Below are positions 42,629 to 50,601 of a DNA stretch of 64,000 nucleotides, piece after piece. The stretch is taken from positions 124,001 through 188,000 of the forward strand of contig DASRRH010000026.1 of NCBI GenBank assembly GCA_035695825.1, read 5' to 3'. The stretch is from JAKEFM01 sp035695825 (GTDB lineage Bacteria > Planctomycetota > UBA1135 > JAKEFM01). Each line of letters starts with the position of its first letter. Position 1 is the stretch's first letter. The notes beneath the pieces are model-generated. The model worked only from the letters and a program-made list of their open reading frames with translations, did not search any database and was not told the DNA's origin. Made by a program: the position numbers and the translations under genes.

Positions 42629-43500
42629 CCGGTCTCCTCGGTTTCCAGGAGGGAAACGAGGTCAGAGACGGACCAGAGCCGGTCGGAGACGCCCGCCTCC
42701 ATCGCCGGGGAGATCCGAAGGGTCTGATGCCTCCGGACGAAGTTGTAGTAGGTGAAGTGGAAGGCGACCGCGTGGCCGAGCATCTCGAGCTTCTTCGAAA
42801 AGGCGTTCATCAGGCGGGTGAATCGGCGCATGCCCATCCGCATCGTAAGGTTCTGCCGCTCGACGAAGGAAGTCGAGACGTGCTTCGGGTCGGGAGACCC
42901 CTCGACCCGGTGCTTCTTCGCCCCGATGCAGACCGCGGGAGAGTAGCGCGCTTCTCCGGCCCGCTCCGCCCCGTAGATCTTCACGAGCTGGGAGTAGTCG
43001 ATCTCCCCCCCGAATGCATCCTCGATCGCTTCCAGGTTGGCCGCATGCCCGTCCGTCGTGAGCTGAACTCGGTGCGCGAGGCGCCCGGCGAGATCGTTCA
43101 TGAACGCGGTCGCGGTCCCGGCGTCGCGGGAACCGAGCATCCAGGCGGGGACGAGCTTCGTCTCGGCGTCGATCGCGACGAAGGTCCAGACATCCCCGAA
43201 ACCAGGGATGCCGCGCTTCGCGTCGGGAAGGTTCTTTTGCTTCGCGTAGACGAAGGACCAGATCTCGTCCACCTGGACCCGGCGGCAGGAGAGGTTCCGC
43301 ATTCTTCGCTCGTGGTGGCAGGCGCAAGCGCGGCCCAGGTCAGCGAGGAGCTTCGCGACGGTGTTCTTCGCGACCCCGGTCATGCGGACCGTCGAACGGA
43401 TGGAATTCCCCTCAACGAGCGCCGAGACGACCCTGGTCCGATCCTCAAGGCTCAAGCGATTTATACTGACTACTATGCTTGATCGTTCTAGGATATGCAA
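42622..43500 (-). CDS. IS1-family-like DDE transposase
   Basis: A DDE transposase. It starts with an HTH region (LVEGNSIRSTVRMTGVAKNT) followed by a Cys-containing stretch (CACHHERRMRNLSCRRV). The catalytic segments are VQVDEIWSFVYAKQKN, then VQLTTDGHAANLEAIEDAFG, then FVERQNLTMRMGMRRFTR with the final Glu. This order and wording are those of single-frame IS1-family transposases. The start is uncertain: the conserved part begins at INRLSLEDR, the nearest upstream start is a TTG at 43500, and the frame is open to an ATG at 43575. The gene looks intact. Confidence 0.85.
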   Translation of the reverse strand: MHILERSSIVVSINRLSLEDRTRVVSALVEGNSIRSTVRMTGVAKNTVAKLLADLGRACACHHERRMRNLSCRRVQVDEIWSFVYAKQKNLPDAKRGIPGFGDVWTFVAIDAETKLVPAWMLGSRDAGTATAFMNDLAGRLAHRVQLTTDGHAANLEAIEDAFGGEIDYSQLVKIYGAERAGEARYSPAVCIGAKKHRVEGSPDPKHVSTSFVERQNLTMRMGMRRFTRLMNAFSKKLEMLGHAVAFHFTYYNFVRRHQTLRISPAMEAGVSDRLWSVSDLVSLLETEETGN

Positions 43501-43573
43501 GCATAAAGTCGCTTGACTCTCATGATGCTTGCGTGTATAAGATGTAAGCATGACCATTGATAAGAACGCAAGC
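43453..43573. promoter_or_regulatory. Cluster of GCTTG/CAAGC motifs (operator or iteron array)
   Basis: Six copies of the pentamer GCTTG or its complement occur in 121 bases (43453, 43477, 43498, 43511, 43527, 43569) plus a TAAGC variant at 43545. About 0.2 copies would be expected. They form nested inverted repeats: ATGCTTG/CAAGCAT at 43475-43504, ATGCTT/AAGCAT at 43525-43551 and TCAAGCGA/TCGCTTGA. The region is AT-rich and lies between the divergent transposase and P63C genes. Confidence 0.6.
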
Positions 43574-44671
43574 AAGAGTTCTGCGAACGCCCGCGGCGGT
43601 TACGCTCGAGCCGAGGCGCTTCCGCCCGAGGAGCGGTCCAAGATCGCCCGCGACGCGGCGCTCGCCCGCTGGGACGCCGACATCCCTAAGGCGACGTACT
43701 ACGGCAGCTTCCGGCTCGGAGCCACCGACCTCGATGCGGCGGTGTTACCCAACGGGAAGCGGCTCCTGACCCAAGGTCCGTTCCTTCGAGCCCTCGGTCG
43801 GTCGCGCTCTCCAAAGGGCGGCACGGGCGTCCTGAGCACCGTCGACGGGCTGCCGTCTTTCTTGCAGGCAGAAAGCCTTAAGGCATTTATTTCTGATGAT
43901 TTGCGTGCGTCGACGACCCCGATCTTGTTTCGCACACCCGCGGGCAAGCGCGCGGTGGGGTACGAGGCGCAGCTCCTGCCGATGGTCGCCGAGGTCTATC
44001 TCCACCTCCGCGATACACTCGCGGCCGAAGGTAAGCTGGTTCCGCAGACCCTCGCGCACGTCGTCGCGGCGGCGGACGTCGTCATTCGCGGACTCGCGCG
44101 AGTCGGGATCGCGGCGCTCGTCGACGAGGCGACCGGCTACCAGGATGTCCGCGACCGGCAAGCCCTTCAGGCCCTCCTCGACCAGTTTCTCCTCAAGAAA
44201 TTCGCCGCGTGGGCCAAGCGGTTCCCTGACGAGTTCTACAAGGAGATGTTCCGGCTGCGCGGCTGGGAATGGCGCGGCATGACCGTCAACCGCCCGTGGC
44301 CGGTCGCGCAGTACACTCGCGACATCGTGTACGCGCGCCTGGCCCCAGGGCTGCTCGCGGAATTGGAACGGCGCAACCCTACGGACGAGAGCGGTCGACG
44401 TAAGGCGAAGCACCACATGTGGCTAATGCCAGACCTCGGGCATCCGATGCTCGCGCAGCACATCCATGCCGTGGTCGGCTTCATGCGGGCCAGCGATTCG
44501 TGGAAACAGTTCATGGGTTTGCTCGATCGGGCCTTCCCGCGGCGGGGCGACACGCTCCGTCTGCCGCTCTTTTCTACCCCTCCGGCGGCGGCGCCGGCTT
44601 CGGTCGACGCCAGCGCGCCAGAGCCGCTCTTCGAGCAATCGCAACCCGCCGGCCCTTCGACAACTTCTTAG
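43550..44671 (+). CDS. P63C-domain protein (transposon passenger)
   Basis: A 373-residue protein. The N-terminal 30 residues include ARAEALPPEERSKIARDAAL followed by ARW, also found in the small gene at 44574. The middle is unassigned. Residues 215-340 form a P63C domain (WAKRFPDEFYKEMFRLRGWE, PWPVAQYTRDIVYARLAPGL, HHMWLMPDLGHPMLAQHIHA), named after phage proteins and often found near antirepressors and in mobile elements. Its molecular role is unknown. The ATG has no ribosome site and lies in the motif cluster. Transcription is away from the transposase. Confidence 0.8.
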   Translation: MTIDKNASKSSANARGGYARAEALPPEERSKIARDAALARWDADIPKATYYGSFRLGATDLDAAVLPNGKRLLTQGPFLRALGRSRSPKGGTGVLSTVDGLPSFLQAESLKAFISDDLRASTTPILFRTPAGKRAVGYEAQLLPMVAEVYLHLRDTLAAEGKLVPQTLAHVVAAADVVIRGLARVGIAALVDEATGYQDVRDRQALQALLDQFLLKKFAAWAKRFPDEFYKEMFRLRGWEWRGMTVNRPWPVAQYTRDIVYARLAPGLLAELERRNPTDESGRRKAKHHMWLMPDLGHPMLAQHIHAVVGFMRASDSWKQFMGLLDRAFPRRGDTLRLPLFSTPPAAAPASVDASAPEPLFEQSQPAGPSTTS

Positions 44672-44846
44672 CCCGTGCCTTGCCGCCCTTGAGCCCGCCT
44701 AGCTTCCCAAGGGCGACGGCGGCGGGGTTCTTCGCGGTCTCCTTCTTCTGGGGCGGGACACCCGGAGGACGTTCCCCTGTCACGTCCCCGACGATGGAGG
44801 CGGCGAGCTGGTTGAGGTCTCGGGGCTTGCTTGTGCGCTTAGGCAT
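44574..44846 (-). CDS. KGG-type small basic protein (transposon passenger)
   Basis: A 90-residue protein with start ATG at 44846 (MPKRTSKPRDLNQLAASIVG). The C-terminal half is GKLGGLKGGKARAKKLSKGR, then RVAIARRAALARWRRP, a Lys/Arg/Gly-rich KGG-like pattern resembling histone-H1-like or stress-type KGG proteins, so it may bind nucleic acid. Its 3' end overlaps the 3' end of the P63C gene by about 98 bp on the opposite strand. Confidence 0.75.
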   Translation of the reverse strand: MPKRTSKPRDLNQLAASIVGDVTGERPPGVPPQKKETAKNPAAVALGKLGGLKGGKARAKKLSKGRRVAIARRAALARWRRPKPAPPPEG

Positions 44847-44891
44847 ACCTAGAGTATGCCGCGCTGGCCGAACGAATCCCACGGGAGACCC

Positions 44892-45182
44892 ATGGCGTAC
44901 ATCTACCCGTTCAAGAACGCGCCGAACGATCTCGTCTCCAAGGTCTGGTGGAAAGGAATTCCGGACCCCGCCTACGACTCAAAAGTCAGGATGAAGGATC
45001 GGTGCGGCCACGTCATGAAGTGGTTGGACCACGGGAAACGCAATGCCGAGTTCGGGTGGGAGATCGACCACATCGTTCCCACCGCCCACGGCGGCTCGGA
45101 CGACCTCTCGAACCTTCAACCGCTGTGGTGGCAGAACAACGCCGATAAAGCAGATCGGCTCAACTGGAAGTGCGGGACGTAG
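44892..45182 (+). CDS. HNH endonuclease (transposon passenger)
   Basis: A 96-residue nuclease. The ATG at 44892 has GGGAGA upstream; an ATG at 44856 is an alternative. The HNH core is WEIDHIVPTAHGGSDDLSNL followed by QPLWWQNNADKADR, giving the central His pair, Asn and final metal residue. It is preceded by CGHVMKWLDHGKRNAEFG with one Cys. Small stand-alone HNH enzymes of this type nick or cut DNA and are common in phages and mobile elements. Confidence 0.85.
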   Translation: MAYIYPFKNAPNDLVSKVWWKGIPDPAYDSKVRMKDRCGHVMKWLDHGKRNAEFGWEIDHIVPTAHGGSDDLSNLQPLWWQNNADKADRLNWKCGT

Positions 45183-45381
45183 CCGGAGAAGACTGCCGTC
45201 CCGACTTCTCCATCAGACAATCCCGTTCGAGGATCGCGCAAAGGTTGTAGGCCGCATCGGCGAGGCATTCCCACGCCCTCGCGACTTCGGCGGAATCAGG
45301 GCGCGATTCAGCCCGACGCCGCATCTCGAACGCCGCTTCGGCCGACCGCCGGAAAACCTCGAAAAGCTCGCGGACATTCAT
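45160..45381 (-). CDS. Small helical protein (transposon passenger)
   Basis: A 73-residue protein with a strong ribosome site (GGAGGT) before its ATG. It is helical (LFEVFRRSAEAAFEMRRRAE, then AWECLADAAYNLCAILE). It overlaps the HNH 3' end by 23 bp on the opposite strand and starts about 20 bases from the right end of the transposon. No family recognised. Confidence 0.6.
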   Translation of the reverse strand: MNVRELFEVFRRSAEAAFEMRRRAESRPDSAEVARAWECLADAAYNLCAILERDCLMEKSGRQSSPATSRTSS

Positions 45382-45401
45382 CGTAGGGACCTCCTAGGTT
45401 C

Positions 45402-45419
45402 AAACTGACCCACTACCCC
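45402..45419 (-). repeat. Right terminal inverted repeat
   Basis: AAACTGACCCACTACCCC, the exact reverse complement of the left end. The TAG stop of the secretin gene (minus strand) lies inside it. Confidence 0.9.
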
Positions 45420-46993
45420 TCCCGGCGCGTCCCCGGGTAGCGGCCGCGGTCCTCGCGGGATCGGTCGTACTCCGAACGGAAGTGGTCCGTGACCCCCGGC
45501 GCGGGCGCGTCGAGGTCGAAGATCCGGGGCGTGAGGAGGATCAGGAGGTTCGACTTGCGCGTCGTCGTCCTCTGGCTGCTGAAGAAGAAGCCGAGGAGGG
45601 GGATGCTCCCGAGGATCGGGACGCGCCGCTCCTCCTGGCGCTCCTCCTCCCGGAGGAGCCCGCCGAGGAAGAGCGTGCCCCCGTCCTTCACGATCACCTC
45701 CGTCGTGACCGTCCGGCGGTCGACGACGGGGACGCCGTTGAAAAAGTCCTTCACCTCGCTCACGGCCGGGGCCACCGCCATGCGGACGAAGCGGTCCTCC
45801 TGGATCGTCGGGTTCACCTTGAGCGTGATCCCGACCTCCTCGAACTGCACCTCCTGCACGGTCGCGGTCGTCGAGCCCCCCCCCGCGACGTCGAACGTGC
45901 TCGTCGACCGGACGTAGGGGACCTTCTCGATGATCTCGATCTTCGCCTCCTTGCCGTTGATCGAGGCGACGCGGGGGGCGGAGAGGAGATCGACGCTCGC
46001 GACCGTCTCGAGGGCGTTCAGCGCCGCGGCGATGCTCCCCGCGTCGTTCGACCAGGCGAGGTTGAAGTTCGTCGAGGGGGCGAGGAGGTCGGAGAGGAGG
46101 GTGCCCGTCGTCTCGTCGAGCGAGATGTTCGAGAGGTCGACGCGGGCGCCCCGCTCGTCGTCGCGGTCGAGGCCGATCTCGAAGATCTGGGCCTCGATGA
46201 CGACCTGCTTCTCGCGGCGGTCGACCTGGGAGAGGTAGCGGTCGACGTCCCCGAGGCGCTCGGGGAGGTCGCGGACGAAGAGGGTGTTGTTCTCCGAGTT
46301 GAGGACGAGCTTCCCCGTCGGCGAGAGGAGGAGGGCGACTTGCTTCTCGACCGAGGAGGCGCTCACGGAGGCGACCCGGAACGACCGGGAGGCGACCGGG
46401 GCGGCGGCGGAACCCGCGTCCCCGGCGGGGCGGGAGGTCGTGCCCCCGGAGTCCTCGTCGACGAAGAGGACGTCGCCGAAGCGTTGCAGGCGGAGCCGGT
46501 ACCGCTGGAGCAGGGCCGTCACGGCGTCGCGGAGGGTCACCTCGTTCAGCGTGATCGACACGCGCCGGTCGAGGCCGTCGGCGGCGACGAGGTTCAGGGA
46601 CCCCGCGCGGGCGATCATCCGGATCACCTCCCCGAGGGTCGCGTCCGGCAGCTCGATCGAGATCCGGCGATCCCCCGGGAGGAGGTCCTCGGGTCTGCCA
46701 CCCGCCTCCTCTTGCGGGGAGGGAGAGGGTTCGGCGGGAGCCTCGACCGGGGGAGCGGGCCCGGGGGCGGGGGGCTCCGGCGACGGACGAGCCGCGGGGG
46801 GGGGATCGGGGGCCTCGACTGGGGCGGGGGCCATCCTCCGGCGTTCCTCGAGGGACCCGAGGCCCGGGTTCTCCCAAGCGGAAGGTCCCCGCGCACGGGG
46901 GCGCGGACGCTCGGAAGGAGGCGCCGAACAGCCGGGCCCGGCCGCGAAGGCCGCAGCGAGGGTGGAGAGGAGGAAGAGGGGCCTAGCGATCAT
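45413..46993 (-). CDS. Secretin (GspD/PilQ family)
   Basis: A 526-residue outer-membrane secretin. After a signal peptide with a possible lipid Cys22 comes a Pro-rich linker, then N-domains (ISIELPDATLGEVIRMIARA is an N1/STN-type segment, RDAVTALLQRYRLRLQRFGD the next). The secretin domain spans about 250-500: VLNSENNTLFVRDLPERLGD, VEAQIFEIGLDRDDERGA-type strands, VPILGSIPLLGFFFSSQRTT and NLLILLTPRIFDLD. The gene ends TRREG-stop, where the stop belongs to the transposon end; without the insertion it would read TRREGPN-stop. It is the last gene of the secretion operon. Confidence 0.92.
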   Translation of the reverse strand: MIARPLFLLSTLAAAFAAGPGCSAPPSERPRPRARGPSAWENPGLGSLEERRRMAPAPVEAPDPPPAARPSPEPPAPGPAPPVEAPAEPSPSPQEEAGGRPEDLLPGDRRISIELPDATLGEVIRMIARAGSLNLVAADGLDRRVSITLNEVTLRDAVTALLQRYRLRLQRFGDVLFVDEDSGGTTSRPAGDAGSAAAPVASRSFRVASVSASSVEKQVALLLSPTGKLVLNSENNTLFVRDLPERLGDVDRYLSQVDRREKQVVIEAQIFEIGLDRDDERGARVDLSNISLDETTGTLLSDLLAPSTNFNLAWSNDAGSIAAALNALETVASVDLLSAPRVASINGKEAKIEIIEKVPYVRSTSTFDVAGGGSTTATVQEVQFEEVGITLKVNPTIQEDRFVRMAVAPAVSEVKDFFNGVPVVDRRTVTTEVIVKDGGTLFLGGLLREEERQEERRVPILGSIPLLGFFFSSQRTTTRKSNLLILLTPRIFDLDAPAPGVTDHFRSEYDRSREDRGRYPGTRREG

Positions 46994-47504
46994 CGCGTGC
47001 TTTCTCGTCGGGGTCGGAGGGCTCTCGGCGGAGCGGCAGTTCGAGGACCTCCGTGCCGAGCCTCAAGACGATTCGACCCGGGTGGATCGAGGTGAGCTCC
47101 GCCGCTTCTCCGGCCGTTCCGAACGGCACGCGCTCGCCGACGCGGTAGATGCGATCCCCGATCAGGGCCAAGGAACGGTCCCCGTCGCGGAGGATCGCCC
47201 GGAGGCGAAGTCCGGCGCGGGGGAGGGGCGCGGGGGCGCTCCGGAAGGGATCGGACGCGGCGAACGGGGATCCCCGCGTCGCCGCCGCGAGGAGCGCCGC
47301 CGTCCGAAACTCTCTCGGAGGAGAGGGGGAGAGCGAAGGGACGTCCGCGCCGGCTCCGCCCGGACCGGAGGACTGCGCGGGGGAGATCTCCGGGAGGGGA
47401 TCGGTCTCGAAGAGCCCGCGGACGCGGAGGGCGGCGAACGCGAGGGAGGCGACGCCGAAGAGGGCCACGGCCACCGCCTTCCCGCGCGAGGAGAAAGGTC
47501 TCAC
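46983..47504 (-). CDS. PilP/GspC-like inner-membrane protein
   Basis: A 173-residue bitopic protein. The GTG start overlaps the previous stop (GTGA). One membrane helix (AVAVALFGVASLAFAALRV) is followed by a linker and a small beta domain (LRLRAILRDGDRSLALIGDR then IYRVGERVPF), matching the HR domain of GspC or the beta domain of PilP that links the inner platform to the secretin. It overlaps the secretin start by 11 bp. Confidence 0.7.
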   Translation of the reverse strand: MRPFSSRGKAVAVALFGVASLAFAALRVRGLFETDPLPEISPAQSSGPGGAGADVPSLSPSPPREFRTAALLAAATRGSPFAASDPFRSAPAPLPRAGLRLRAILRDGDRSLALIGDRIYRVGERVPFGTAGEAAELTSIHPGRIVLRLGTEVLELPLRREPSDPDEKARDDR

Positions 47505-48181
47505 CGGGGTTCCTCGGTTTCCTTTTCCACCCGTGGACTTCCGAGGAAGAGCCCCTCGAGCAGGAGGCGGTGGTCGTCCGACGCCCTCGCCGAGGGGGGG
47601 CCGGCGAGGAACCGCGGCAGGGTCCCTTCGTCCGACCCCTCCTTTCCTCCGGTTCGACTCCCGGCTCCGCGGATGCCCGCGCCGCAGCGTCCGAGGAGTA
47701 GGCGCGCGGGGACGACGAGGGGGCCGAGGGCCCGGGAGAGGAAGGCCGCGCAGGCCTCGAAGGGCCCCTCGACCAGGCACTCGAACGGGATCGCGACGAG
47801 CTCCGTGGGGCTCGGATTGGCGGGGTCGACCCACGTCGTCGGGGTTCCGGCCGAGCAACGGACGAGAGTCACCCCTGCCCGCGAGGCGTCGGAGAGGAGG
47901 GAGGCCTTCACCGCGGTGGGGTCCGCCCGGGCCGAGAGGGCGGCGCGGGATCGCTCCGTCCGTTCGAGCACGCCCGCCCTCCCCTCCCGGCGGTACCGGG
48001 CGATCTCGTCGGCGTCCCGCGCGAGCAGCCGGAGCCCCGCGAGTCTCGACTCGAAGAGGGAGGCGACTTCGGCCTCGCCGCGGTGGGCGGAGCGAATGGC
48101 GAGGAGCGCTCCCGCAGCGACGACGAGGCCGGCGCCTGCCCGGAGAGCGGGGCCGCGTCGGCGCGCCGAGAGGAGGCTCAC
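47501..48181 (-). CDS. PilO/GspM-like protein
   Basis: A 226-residue protein with one N-terminal membrane helix (RAGAGLVVAAGALLAIRSA), a coiled-coil region (EVASLFESRLAGLRLLARDA, RYRREGRAGVLERTERSRAA) and a ferredoxin-like periplasmic part, the PilO/GspM layout. GTG start in a GTGA overlap with the previous gene. The tail beyond about residue 170 is variable. The call rests on topology and operon position rather than on conserved motifs. Confidence 0.6.
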   Translation of the reverse strand: MSLLSARRRGPALRAGAGLVVAAGALLAIRSAHRGEAEVASLFESRLAGLRLLARDADEIARYRREGRAGVLERTERSRAALSARADPTAVKASLLSDASRAGVTLVRCSAGTPTTWVDPANPSPTELVAIPFECLVEGPFEACAAFLSRALGPLVVPARLLLGRCGAGIRGAGSRTGGKEGSDEGTLPRFLAGPPSARASDDHRLLLEGLFLGSPRVEKETEEPR

Positions 48182-49713
48182 GGCCCACCCCTGCGCGCCT
48201 CGAGGCGAATCGCGAACCGCTCGACGAACGCGCTCCTTCCCCCGCTCGGGGTCGACTCGAGGATCTCCGTGCGGACCTCCGCGGCGTCGGGGCTTCGGCG
48301 CAGGGCCGCCGCGTAGGCGTCGAGAGGCGTCGCCCCTCGCTCGCCGTACTCGTTCCGCGAGAGCCCGTACGCGGTGAGGGCGGGGGGGCTCCCCGGCGAC
48401 TTCGCGTCGAAGACGACGGCCTCGAGGACCGCCCCCTCGGGGCGCGCGTCGAGGAGGTCGGCGAGGAGGCCCTGGAGATCGATCCGCGAGGCCTCGACTG
48501 CGTCGATCAGGCGGGCGAGACGCTGCGACTCCTCGCGCTCGCCGGCGGCGGCCCGCGCATCGGACTCGACCGGAGCGAAAGCGAGGGCGAGGGGCCCGAG
48601 GTCGGCGAGGGCCTCCCCCCGGATCCGGCGCGCTCGGGCGAGGGTCGCGAGGGCGTCGCCCGCGGCGAGGCCGGCGCCGAGAGCGACGGCGAGAGCCGCG
48701 GCGAAGGCGCCCCTCCGCAGGCGGGGGAACCGCCACGCGGCGGGGAGCAGATCGAAAGCGGATGCGTCCGCCGCGGACGCGGCCGCGACGGCGAGCGCCC
48801 CGAGCGTGGAGCCCTCCGGCGCGGCCGCGACGCTCCCGAGCGTCTCCACCCCGCCGAGGAGGACGCCGAGGCTCGAGAGGGTCCGGAGCGCGGGGACGTC
48901 GGCGGCGCTCGCGCCGACGCAGCCGACCCGCTCGATCCTCCGGCCCCGGCTCTGCGTCTTGTAGAAGGTCGTGGTCCGGAGGATCTCCGCCCCGAGGGCC
49001 TCTCCCATCCGCTCCTTTTCCCCGAGGGGGAGGGTCCGGAGGAGGCGGAGCCACCCTCCGTCCCAGACCGTGAGCCGGACCTCCTCCGGAGAGCAGAGGT
49101 CGACGACGATCCAGGAGGTCGGATTCAGCTCGCAGCGCTCCCGGGCGAGGAGAAGGGCGGGGGCGAACGGGGGAAGGAGCGCCTGGGGCCGGATCCCCGC
49201 GCGCGCGAGGGTCCGGAGGAAGGGGAGGACCTCCTCCCGGCGCGCCGTGACGAGGAGCGCCTCGGCGGCGGAGTCGGGCGGACCGAGCGGGATCGCCTTC
49301 CAGAGCGCGTCCTCCCCCCCTCCCCTCGCCAGGGAAGCGAGGTAGGAGGTCCGTTCCCGGGCCCGGAGAGGAGGGATCGGGACGATGCGGTGGGCGACGA
49401 GCGTGGGAGGGAGGACCGCCCGGACGGGCCCCGGGCGCCCCGTCCCCGGCGGCGCGCGGAGCTGCGCGCGCAGCGCCCGTCCCGAGACGCTCTCGAGGGA
49501 GAGGGTCTGCACCTCCGCCCGGTCGACCTTCTCTCCGTCGGCACGCACGCGCGCCAGGGTGAGTTTGGACCCCGACAGGACGACCCCCACCCGGGAACTT
49601 CGGCCGGCCGTCGCCGCCGGCGGACCGAAGGCTCCTCCCTGGTCCGTCGGGCCCGAAGCGCCGGGCGGAGTTTCCCTCCCGGCGAGCGACGCCCTCTCCG
49701 TCTCCGTCCCCAT
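48178..49713 (-). CDS. GspL / PilM-PilN-like fusion protein
   Basis: A 511-residue protein. Residues 40-300 look like the actin-fold cytoplasmic part of PilM/GspL: VGVVLSGSKLTLARVRADG, VRAVLPPTLVAHRIVPIPPL, SWIVVDLCSPEEVRLTVWDG and EILRTTTFYKTQ. A membrane helix near 335 (GAFAAALAVALGAGLAAGD) is followed by a coiled coil and a PilN-like periplasmic domain (DLQGLLADLLDARPEGAVLE). So PilM and PilN are one polypeptide, as in GspL. Overlaps the next gene by four bases. Confidence 0.75.
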   Translation of the reverse strand: MGTETERASLAGRETPPGASGPTDQGGAFGPPAATAGRSSRVGVVLSGSKLTLARVRADGEKVDRAEVQTLSLESVSGRALRAQLRAPPGTGRPGPVRAVLPPTLVAHRIVPIPPLRARERTSYLASLARGGGEDALWKAIPLGPPDSAAEALLVTARREEVLPFLRTLARAGIRPQALLPPFAPALLLARERCELNPTSWIVVDLCSPEEVRLTVWDGGWLRLLRTLPLGEKERMGEALGAEILRTTTFYKTQSRGRRIERVGCVGASAADVPALRTLSSLGVLLGGVETLGSVAAAPEGSTLGALAVAAASAADASAFDLLPAAWRFPRLRRGAFAAALAVALGAGLAAGDALATLARARRIRGEALADLGPLALAFAPVESDARAAAGEREESQRLARLIDAVEASRIDLQGLLADLLDARPEGAVLEAVVFDAKSPGSPPALTAYGLSRNEYGERGATPLDAYAAALRRSPDAAEVRTEILESTPSGGRSAFVERFAIRLEARRGGP

Positions 49714-49716
49714 GGT

Positions 49717-50526
49717 TCAGAGATGGGAGGAAGTGACCCCCGTCAGGAGGATCGCGACCTCCCCGGGAGGGTCCTTGTCGTGCCCCTTCGCCAGGCCCTG
49801 CGCGTTGTCCTTGTAATGGCCGAGCGCCTTGCCGTTGTTCCCGTCCGCTCCCGCGGTCCCGGAGCCGTCGGCGACGAACGGGCTTCCCCAGGCGTCCGCG
49901 TCCCAGGCGGAGTCGCCGTCGAGATAGTTCCGGGCGCGGAGCGCGGAGAGGACCTCGGGGTAGAGATCTCCCGGGTCCCAGAGGTGGTCCGCGTCTTCGC
50001 TCCGGAGGAAGCGTCGGATCGCGCCGTTGATCACGGCGATGCGTCGCAGCGACTCGGTCCGGAGGAAGGGTCGGAGGTCCACGCGGCGCGCGAGGTCGTC
50101 GCCGTCGTGCTCGATTCCGTTCGGTCCCGCGCTCCGAAGCTCTCCGAGCGTCGGGTCGAGGAGGGTCCAGCCGACGAGAGCCCCGAAGGCGTCCGCGTCC
50201 GCCCGCAGGGGGAAGCCCGGGGGTGCCGCGTCGAAGGGCTCGTCGAGGTAGGGGCCCGCCCAGCCGCGCGGCGCGCAGGCAGGCTCGAGGAGGTCGCGGA
50301 GGGACTCGGGGAGGGAGAGCGTGTCCTCGGCGTAGTGATGGACGGAGCGCTCGAGGAGGTCGAGGTCCGCCGCCGTCCGCGCGACCCGCTCCCCCGCGAG
50401 GCGCGAGAACGTGGTCGGGAGAAGGAGCCCCGCAAGCGCGAGGACGACTCCGACGACGGCGAGGAGGCCGAGGAGGGCGAACCCTCTTCGCCGCGCGGAA
50501 ACGGAGCGGGAGCGCAGGGGTCGCAC
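49717..50526 (-). CDS. Long GspG-like pseudopilin 4 (double domain)
   Basis: A 269-residue pseudopilin. The prepilin signal is RRRGFALLGLLAVVGVVLAL, lacking the usual Glu at +5 (Leu instead). The globular part has two GspG-like units: one with LPESLRDLLEP, WAGPYLDEPF and ELRSAGPNGIEHDGDD, and a second with ESLRRIAVINGAIRRFLRSE, LSALRARNYLDGD and DAWGSPFVADGSG. It ends three bases before the PilM/PilN-like gene. Missing Glu+5 is a mark of GspK-type minor pseudopilins at the tip, so this may fill that role (inference). Confidence 0.8.
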   Translation of the reverse strand: MRPLRSRSVSARRRGFALLGLLAVVGVVLALAGLLLPTTFSRLAGERVARTAADLDLLERSVHHYAEDTLSLPESLRDLLEPACAPRGWAGPYLDEPFDAAPPGFPLRADADAFGALVGWTLLDPTLGELRSAGPNGIEHDGDDLARRVDLRPFLRTESLRRIAVINGAIRRFLRSEDADHLWDPGDLYPEVLSALRARNYLDGDSAWDADAWGSPFVADGSGTAGADGNNGKALGHYKDNAQGLAKGHDKDPPGEVAILLTGVTSSHL

Positions 50527-50601
50527 GGCTGGGGACGGGCGGGACGGGGGGGGGTGCCCGGTGTCCCTTCATCGGCCGGCCCCGCCGGAGGCTTGATTCT
50601 C

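Larger units (their letters stand above)
42611..45419. mobile_element. IS1-like transposon with passenger genes
   Basis: A 2809-bp element bounded by perfect 18-bp terminal inverted repeats and flanked by TCCC on both sides (42607-42610 and 45420-45423), a likely short target duplication. It carries a minus-strand IS1-family-like transposase and, beyond a motif-rich regulatory region, a P63C protein, a KGG-type small protein, an HNH nuclease and a small unknown gene. It splits the last codons of the secretin gene from their original stop. Confidence 0.85.
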
